A DNA stretch of 64,000 bases from NCBI RefSeq assembly GCF_003234365.2, contig NZ_CP126260.1, positions 2,294,001 to 2,358,000 of the forward strand, written 5' to 3'. The position numbers and the translations under genes are program-made. This DNA is from Curtobacterium sp. MCJR17_020. Its GTDB lineage: Bacteria > Actinomycetota > Actinomycetes > Actinomycetales > Microbacteriaceae. Below the pieces are notes generated by a model. It searched no databases, was not told the DNA's origin, and saw only the letters and a list, made by a program, of their open reading frames with translations. Positions within the stretch are counted from its first letter, which is position 1; each line of letters starts with the position of its first letter. Of the stretch, positions 59,901 through 64,000 are shown piece after piece.

Positions 59901-60723
59901 CTCGCTGCTCAGCGAGTACGCGGCGATGGCGTTCGAGTACGGCTACTCGGTCGAGCGGCCCGAGGCACTCGTGCTGTGGGAGGCGCAGTTCGGCGACTTC
60001 GCCAACGGCGCCCAGACCGTCATCGACGAGTTCATCTCGTCCGCCGAGCAGAAGTGGGGGCAGCGCTCCGGCCTCGTCCTGCTGTTGCCGCACGGCTACG
60101 AGGGCCAGGGACCCGACCACTCGTCCGCCCGCATCGAGCGCTACCTGCAGCTGTGCGCCGAGGACAACATGGTCGTCGCCCGCCCGTCGACCCCGGCGTC
60201 GTACTTCCACCTGCTGCGTCGTCAGGCGTGGGAGCGTCCGCAGAAGCCGCTGATCGTGTTCTCCCCGAAGGCCATGCTCCGCCTGCGCCAGGCGACGAGC
60301 GCGGTCGAGGCCTTCACGAACGGCACCTTCGAGGAAGTCATCGACGACGACCGCGTGGCCGACAAGGGGGCGGTGCGTCGCGTGGTCCTGCACTCCGGCA
60401 AGGTGCACCACGACCTGCGCGCCGAGGTGGACAAGCGCGGGGTCACCGACGTCGCCCTCGTCCGGCTCGAGCAGCTCGCGCCGCTCCCCCTCGAGCGCAT
60501 CCTCGACGTGCTGGCGGGCTACCCGGACGCCGACGTCGTGTGGGCGCAGGAGGAGCCGGAGAACCAGGGCGCCTGGCCGTTCGTCTGCATGAACCTGTCG
60601 CCGCACCTCGACGGTCGACCGCTGTCGGTCGCCGCCCGTGCCGCGAGTGCCGCGCCGGCCACCGGTTCGTCGAAGCGCTCCGCACAGGAAGCCACCGAGG
60701 TCATCGAGAAGGCCCTCGGCTAG
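56986..60723 (+). CDS. kgd: Multifunctional 2-oxoglutarate decarboxylase/dehydrogenase (E2o-E1o fusion)
   Basis: A 1245-residue enzyme of the TCA cycle. In order: a short N-terminal E1 helix (ANEWLVDELYEQFV), a Pro/Ala/Thr linker, an acyltransferase (E2) domain of about 230 residues without lipoyl domain, with the active-site TYDHRVIQGAGSGEYL, then the thiamine-diphosphate E1 domain (GMAHRGRLNVLTNIAGK, VVIDLICYRRRGHNEGDDPS) and the C-terminal pyrimidine domain (VLWEAQFGDFANGAQ). The gene is typical of actinobacteria, where GarA-type FHA proteins inhibit it. The start is uncertain (56986 or 56920). Confidence 0.95.
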   Translation: MSSHLTGTDETAGEFGANEWLVDELYEQFVADKESVDKSWWPVLESYHRTQVGGAPAADTTAPDTAAAAPAAAAGTSAPTEGASAPAGGPIQAKTTSRQPSPQPIPAEANDAADDHEETHEDVATPLRGMAKTLASNMDASLTVPTATSVRTIPAKLMIDNRIVINNHLRRARGGKISFTHLIGWAMVQALKDFPSQNVFYEERDGKPFVVAPAHVGLGIAIDVPKKDGTRSLLVPSIKRAETLTFGQFLSAYEDLVKRARDNKLTPADFQGTTISLTNPGGIGTVHSVPRLTKGQGAIIGAGALEYPAQFQGSASKTLVELGIGKTITLTSTYDHRVIQGAGSGEYLKHVHERLIGEHGFYDGIFAALRIPYKPIQWANDINVDLAHRVNKTARVQELINSYRVRGHLMADIDPLEYRQRTHPDLEIESHGLTFWDLDREFVTGGLAGTTSAPLRDVLGILRDAYCRTVGIEYMHIQDPEQRRWVQERIEVPYSKPSKDEQLRVLGKLNEAEAFETFLQTKYVGQKRFSLEGGESTIAFLDTLIQHAAGVGLAEVAIGMAHRGRLNVLTNIAGKTYGQIFREFEGSSLPGSVSGQGSGDVKYHVGTEGLFRTSDGSSIPVTIAANPSHLEAVDGVLEGIVRAKQDKQGPGSTNVLPVLVHGDAAMAGQGVVVETLQMSQLRGYRTGGTVHLVINNQVGFTTPPESARSSVYSTDVAKTIQAPIFHVNGDDPEAVARVADLAFAYREAFHRDVVIDLICYRRRGHNEGDDPSMTQPLMYNLIEAKRSVRTLYTEALVGRGDITQEEYDEAHRDFQDRLERAFAETHEAQTGTIPVIQVDDDGAVQGLERPAAQQDDSEVEVRETAVSEELVRSIGDAHSNPPAGFSIHPKLQQLLSKRTDMTRNGGVDWAMAELMAIGSLLVEGKPVRFAGQDARRGTFVQRQAVFHDRSNGQEWLPLSNLTEDQARFTIYDSLLSEYAAMAFEYGYSVERPEALVLWEAQFGDFANGAQTVIDEFISSAEQKWGQRSGLVLLLPHGYEGQGPDHSSARIERYLQLCAEDNMVVARPSTPASYFHLLRRQAWERPQKPLIVFSPKAMLRLRQATSAVEAFTNGTFEEVIDDDRVADKGAVRRVVLHSGKVHHDLRAEVDKRGVTDVALVRLEQLAPLPLERILDVLAGYPDADVVWAQEEPENQGAWPFVCMNLSPHLDGRPLSVAARAASAAPATGSSKRSAQEATEVIEKALG

Positions 60724-60740
60724 ACCCTCGTCCAGAACCC

Positions 60741-60789
60741 CGACGCGGGTGTGCGCTACGCGATCTTCGTGTAGCGCACACCCGCGTCG
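60741..60789. terminator. 19-bp stem-loop after kgd, right arm inside the acetyltransferase gene
   Basis: Arms 60741-60759 and 60771-60789 pair perfectly over 19 bases with an 11-base loop. The right arm and loop encode the last residues of the convergent acetyltransferase, so it is a bidirectional terminator overlapping coding DNA. Confidence 0.8.
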
Positions 60790-61196
60790 TGGTATCCGCG
60801 CTTCTGGTAGAACCGGTGCGCGCTGTCCGTCGCGGCCGCACTGACGGCGCTCAGGCGACGCGCGCCCTGCTCGACGGCCCACGCTTCGAAGGTGCCGATG
60901 AGCGCCGAACCGGTGCCGAGCCTCCTGGCGGTGTCGTCGACCACCAACAGCAGGAGCTGCGCCGTCGGCTCGTCGCTCGCGTACGCCCACGTGACCTGCG
61001 CGCCGGCGACGGCGACCGGCCGTCCGTCGTCCCCACGCACCACCCAGGTGCGGTGTCCGGCCTCGGGCGTGAGCCGTTCGAGGCGTGCGCGCATCGCCGC
61101 GTCGTCGACCTCGTGGCCGAGCAGGCGGACGAGGGCAGCGACGTCGGAGACGTCCGTGTCGGACCAGGTGGTGATCGACTCGACGAGGAGGGTCAT
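60756..61196 (-). CDS. GNAT family N-acetyltransferase
   Basis: A 146-residue acetyltransferase: acetyl-CoA loop TARRLGTGSALIGTFEAWA, and SAHRFYQKRGYHDAG near the end. The substrate is unknown. ATG 61196 lies seven bases after TAGGGT on the minus strand. Its last codons lie in a strong hairpin that terminates kgd, so its C-terminus is constrained by RNA structure. Confidence 0.88.
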   Translation of the reverse strand: MTLLVESITTWSDTDVSDVAALVRLLGHEVDDAAMRARLERLTPEAGHRTWVVRGDDGRPVAVAGAQVTWAYASDEPTAQLLLLVVDDTARRLGTGSALIGTFEAWAVEQGARRLSAVSAAATDSAHRFYQKRGYHDAGVRYTKIA

Positions 61197-61203
61197 GCTG
61201 GCG

Positions 61204-61209
61204 ACCCTA
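61204..61209 (-). promoter_or_regulatory. -10 hexamer TAGGGT of the acetyltransferase gene
   Basis: TAGGGT on the minus strand ends seven bases before ATG 61196. Confidence 0.55.
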
Positions 61210-61251
61210 CCCGGGCACTGCGACGTGTTGCGACGGAGTTTCCAAGCGCCT

Positions 61252-61291
61252 GATATTCATATATCCTGCTGTCATATCACCCGCCGGGTGA
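61252..61291 (+). promoter_or_regulatory. AT-rich promoter/operator region of the TasA-like gene
   Basis: GATATTCATATATC (61252-61265) is a rare AT-rich patch with dyad symmetry, followed by TCACCCGCCGGGTGA (61277-61291), a 6-bp inverted repeat. The region is probably promoter plus operator. Confidence 0.45.
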
Positions 61292-61311
61292 TTCCGACCG
61301 ACAGGACAGCC

Positions 61312-61892
61312 ATGCACATCACCTCCCGCCACGGCCGCACCGCCGCCTGGATCGCCTTCCCCCTCGCCGTCGTCGCGAGCGGGGCACTCATCGCCACGGC
61401 CTCGTACGCCGCGTTCTCCGACACGACCGACAACGCCGCGAACAGCTGGCGCACCGGTGCCGTCGCACTGACTGACGATGACCTGGGCGCCGCGATGTTC
61501 GACGTCGGCGACCTCGTCCCCGGGTCGTCCGGCACGAACTGCATCACCGTCACCGCCGAGACCACGACCCCTCCACCGTCAAGTTCTACGTCGACGAGCA
61601 GACCGACGCCGACTCGCTCGGCCGGTACCTCGACGTACAGGTGGAGCGCGGGTCCCTCGCGACCGCCGGTGACTGCAGCTCCTTCGCCGCCGGCTCCACC
61701 GTCCACGACGGCACCCTCGCCGACCTCGCCGCGCACGACTCGTTCGGCACCGGCCTCGACGCGTGGGAGCCCGCCACCGGGACCACGGACGCCACGTACC
61801 GGATCAGCTACACCCTCGCCGACGACGCCCCGAACACCGTGCAGTCGTCCGAGGCCGGCACGACGTTCGTCTGGGAAGCGCAGACCGACTGA
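61312..61892 (+). pseudogene. TasA/camelysin-like secreted protein gene with a frameshift
   Basis: The N-terminal part (from ATG 61312) has a SipW-type signal: WIAFPLAVVASGALIATASY, then AAFSDTTDNAANSWRTG, the hallmark of camelysin/TasA substrates. The frame is correct to GAG at 61558-61560; homology-like sequence continues from 61560 in the -1 frame (DPSTVKFYVDEQTDADS, to TGA 61890-61892). Adding one G at that point would give an intact protein of 193 residues. No slippery heptamer is present, so mutation or sequencing error is more likely than programmed frameshifting. The downstream gene encodes the matching signal peptidase. Confidence 0.75.
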
Positions 61893-61939
61893 CCGTCCCG
61901 CCCCGCCCAGTGACCGCCACCGACCACGAGGAGCAGCCG

Positions 61940-63349
61940 ATGCCGAAGCGCACCCGTGCCCGACCCTGCGCCGGGGACGCCCCGCGGCTGCTCCTCGCGA
62001 TCGCCGCGCGGACGGTGTTGTGGTCCGTGCTGCTGCTCGCCGCCTGGGCTGCCCTGCCCGCGGCGTTCGGCTGGCACGTCACCACGGTGGCGTCGGACTC
62101 GATGGCGCCCGGCATCCGCGCCGGTGACGTCGTGGCAGCGATGCCCGTCGACGCCGAGGCCGTCACGCCCGGGCAGGTCCTGCTCGTCGACGACCCCGAC
62201 CACGACGACCGCCTCCGGCTGCACCGACTCGAGCGCATCGAGCACGACGGGTCGCTCCGGCTCCGGGGCGACGCCAACGCCGAGGCCGACCGGACCCCTG
62301 TCGCCCCGACGGCCGTCCACGGTGTCGGCGTCCTCCGCTTCCCCGGCATCGGCCTGCCCACGGTGTGGATCCGGTCCGGAGCGTGGACCTCGGTGGCGCT
62401 CACAGCCGCCGTCGCCGCGGTCCTCGCCGTCCTGGCACGCGCAGACCGGGACATCGTGGCCGGCCAGCCGTGCCGACGGTGCGGGACGCCACGGTGGGAC
62501 CTGCACGCGCGAGCGCTGACCCCGGCCGGTGCGGTGCGACCGTCTCAGGACTCGTTGCCGATCGTCGTCGCCCTGGCTGTCTCGACGATCATGCTCAGCA
62601 CCATGGCATCGGCGGGGTTCAGCAGCAGCACGAGCTCTGCAGCGTCACTCCGGAGCCAGACGTTCGGGTGCTTCCACGACCCCGCGCCCGGTGCAGTGCT
62701 CGCGTGGGACTTCGCCGACAAGGGCGACCGGCTCGTCACCGACTCGAGCGGGGCCGGTGCCGACGGGCAGTTCGTCGGCGACGGGACCCGGACGATCGGG
62801 AGCTGCGCGGACAACCCCCACGCGGCGTTCGGGGTCACCGGCAGCGCGGAGACCTGGGCCGTCACCGACACCGCCGTGAGCGCCCCGAACGCCTTCACGA
62901 TCGAGGTGTGGTTCCGGACCACCGACACCGGCGGCGGTCGCCTGTTCGGGTTCGGATCCGACCGGAACGCCGCGTCGACGCACCGTGACCGGCACCTCTA
63001 CATCGACAGCAGCGGTCGCCTCCGCTTCGGCGTCGAGGGGTCGGGTACCCAGTTCAAGTTCACCGTGGGATCGTCCGCGGCCGTCACCGACGGGGACTGG
63101 CACCACGCGGTCGCGACCTTCCAGCCGCGGTCGATGACCCTCTGGCTCGACGGCGTACAGCAGGGCACCCGGGCCGATGCCGCGTCGCTCCGACAGTACG
63201 ACGGGCACTGGCGAGCAGGGCGGCAGACCCTTGCCGGCTGGCCCGATGCGGGCGACTACGCGTACACCGGCGACGTCGACACGGTCCGTGTCCACGCCGC
63301 CGTGCTGGACGCAGCGACGATCGCAGCGCACCACGCCGCAGGACGGTGA
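61940..63349 (+). CDS. SipW-type signal peptidase I fused to a LamG domain
   Basis: A 469-residue membrane protein. The N-terminal part is an ER/SipW-type signal peptidase: Ser54 in VASDSMAPGIRAGD, then His95 in RLRLHRLERI (a Ser-His dyad in place of Ser-Lys). A second helix is near 150-168. A third hydrophobic segment (SLPIVVALAVSTIMLSTMA) is followed by SAGFSSSTSSAAS, which looks like a SipW-type substrate signal. The rest (250-469) is a LamG/concanavalin-like domain (NAFTIEVWFRTTDTGGG, DGDWHHAVATFQ, RVHAAVLDAATIAAHH). GAGGAG precedes ATG 61940. The TasA-like gene lies 47 bases upstream. Confidence 0.8.
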   Translation: MPKRTRARPCAGDAPRLLLAIAARTVLWSVLLLAAWAALPAAFGWHVTTVASDSMAPGIRAGDVVAAMPVDAEAVTPGQVLLVDDPDHDDRLRLHRLERIEHDGSLRLRGDANAEADRTPVAPTAVHGVGVLRFPGIGLPTVWIRSGAWTSVALTAAVAAVLAVLARADRDIVAGQPCRRCGTPRWDLHARALTPAGAVRPSQDSLPIVVALAVSTIMLSTMASAGFSSSTSSAASLRSQTFGCFHDPAPGAVLAWDFADKGDRLVTDSSGAGADGQFVGDGTRTIGSCADNPHAAFGVTGSAETWAVTDTAVSAPNAFTIEVWFRTTDTGGGRLFGFGSDRNAASTHRDRHLYIDSSGRLRFGVEGSGTQFKFTVGSSAAVTDGDWHHAVATFQPRSMTLWLDGVQQGTRADAASLRQYDGHWRAGRQTLAGWPDAGDYAYTGDVDTVRVHAAVLDAATIAAHHAAGR

Positions 63350-63389
63350 GACGCGGCCGGTCGCGGACCGCCACGACCACGCCGATCGA

Positions 63390-63632
63390 TCAGTGCGTCG
63401 ACTGCTCCAGCCGGATGCGCGCGAGGATCTCGCCACGCAGTTCTTCCGGAGCGGTCTCCTTGCACGCGCGGCGCACGGTCTCGATCAGGACGACGCCGAC
63501 GCGGTGTTCGGTCGTGCAGTCCTCGCAGTCGTCCATGTGCTCACGGATGTCCGCCGCGTCCTCGCGGCAGAGCTCCCCGTGCAGGAACTCCTCGAGCTCG
63601 GCCTTCGCCTTGGAGCAGTCGCAGCCGCTCAT
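63390..63632 (-). CDS. rsrA: Mycothiol system anti-sigma-R factor
   Basis: An 80-residue redox-sensing zinc anti-sigma factor. The ZAS motif His32-x3-Cys36-x2-Cys39 (HMDDCEDC) is intact, and further Cys at 4, 6 and 22 match the RsrA pattern. Oxidation releases SigH to switch on the thiol-stress regulon. Its start overlaps the sigH stop (ATGA), so the two are made together. It is convergent with the signal peptidase gene across 40 bases. Confidence 0.93.
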   Translation of the reverse strand: MSGCDCSKAKAELEEFLHGELCREDAADIREHMDDCEDCTTEHRVGVVLIETVRRACKETAPEELRGEILARIRLEQSTH

Positions 63633-64000
63633 CGTGCTTCCTTCCCATCGACGCGACCCTCGGTCGCGGCAGTCTTCCGGCCTCGTCCGCGCATCGTCGC
63701 CGTCGACGCTGCGTCCGGGACGATGCCGGTCTCACGGGCGTGGTCCGCCAGGAGCCCCCGGAGGAGCCGGCGACCACGGTGCAGACGGCTCATGACCGTC
63801 CCCACGGGGGTCTTCATGATGTCGGCGATCTCCTGGTACGAGAAGCCCTCGACATCGGCGAAGTACACGGCCATCCGGAAGTCCTCGGGGATGGCCTGCA
63901 GGGCGTCCTTGACGGCAGAGGACGGCAGGTGGTCGATCGCGTCGGCCTCGGCCGAGCGTGCGGAGATCGACTGGGTGACGCTCTCGGCGCCGCCGAGCTG
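63629..64000 (-). CDS. sigH: ECF sigma factor SigH/SigR, 5'-truncated by the window
   Basis: The C-terminal 123 codons of an RNA polymerase sigma factor. Region 4 is clear: AIPEDFRMAVYFADVEGFSY, then EIADIMKTPVGTVMSRLHRG with the helix-turn-helix that contacts the -35 element. A basic, Arg/Thr-rich tail ends it. The N-terminal half lies beyond base 64000. With RsrA downstream it forms the sigH-rsrA thiol-stress switch of actinobacteria. Confidence 0.92.
   Translation of the reverse strand, partial: QLGGAESVTQSISARSAEADAIDHLPSSAVKDALQAIPEDFRMAVYFADVEGFSYQEIADIMKTPVGTVMSRLHRGRRLLRGLLADHARETGIVPDAASTATMRGRGRKTAATEGRVDGKEAR

Noticed and set aside
56959..60990. A 1343-codon open frame on the minus strand opposite kgd
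   Set aside because: It is the mirror of kgd codon bias; kgd has all its catalytic motifs on the + strand.
61561..62127. Extension of the TasA-like N-terminal frame as a Ser/Thr/Pro-rich protein
   Set aside because: The composition changes abruptly at 61560 and the family-like sequence continues in another frame, so this is out-of-frame read-through.
1..64000. tRNA, rRNA, IS element or prophage
   Set aside because: No cloverleaf with a TTCRA arm, no rRNA-like stretch, and no transposase, integrase or phage protein among the frames.

Overview
The window is about 70% G+C, gene-dense and almost free of AT-rich DNA. Mycothiol-type RsrA/SigH, a fused Kgd-type 2-oxoglutarate enzyme, a GuaB1 protein and a DtxR-like iron box point to an actinobacterium. 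The gene set and style fit Microbacteriaceae, and something near Curtobacterium is my best guess (inference; no database was searched). No rRNA, tRNA, CRISPR array, IS element or prophage was seen.

Layout. 1-5.6 kb: end of a Pls/PosA-like peptide synthetase, an M1 peptidase, a divergent XRE regulator and methionine aminopeptidase, and a phosphopantetheinyl transferase that could prime the synthetase. 5.7-11.6 kb: a TPM-domain envelope protein, PspA, a degenerate arginase-fold protein, a flavin disulfide oxidoreductase and a small HExxH protein. 12.1-13.9 kb: iron-siderophore ATPase and reductase with an iron box. 14-20 kb: alpha/beta hydrolase and a complete five-gene peptide-type ABC importer. 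20-26 kb: amidase and hydroxyacyl-CoA dehydrogenase divergent from acetoacetate decarboxylase, TetR and esterase, around a probable TetR operator. 26-30.6 kb: EthD, HIT, ABC-F, L,D-transpeptidase, BKACE. 30.6-33.6 kb: gluconate kinase and permease with a GntR regulator. 34-38.6 kb: acetyltransferase, Ung, peptidase E-like, phosphoribosyltransferase, SDR, acyltransferase. 38.9-41.7 kb: metY and metX. 42-45.2 kb: histidine kinase, kinase-like membrane protein and LuxR-type regulator. 45-50 kb: MFS exporter, small proteins, thiamine-binding protein, mannosyltransferase-like protein, YceI. 50-55.3 kb: NnrD, HAD, old yellow enzyme and a CNNM/CBS pair preceded by a probable leader peptide. 55.4-61.2 kb: guaB1, kgd, acetyltransferase. 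61.3-64 kb: a frameshifted TasA/camelysin-like gene, a SipW-type signal peptidase fused to a LamG domain, and rsrA-sigH.

Three recurring signals stand out. Many genes start 6-8 bases after a TANNNT hexamer, which predicts leaderless transcripts. Intergenic gaps carry at least three dispersed palindromic repeat families and several short tandem arrays. The most unusual coding features are the leader ORF before the CNNM genes (DDPP near its N-terminus, stop overlapping the next start) and the signal peptidase-LamG fusion, which looks like a protease joined to a substrate-type protein.
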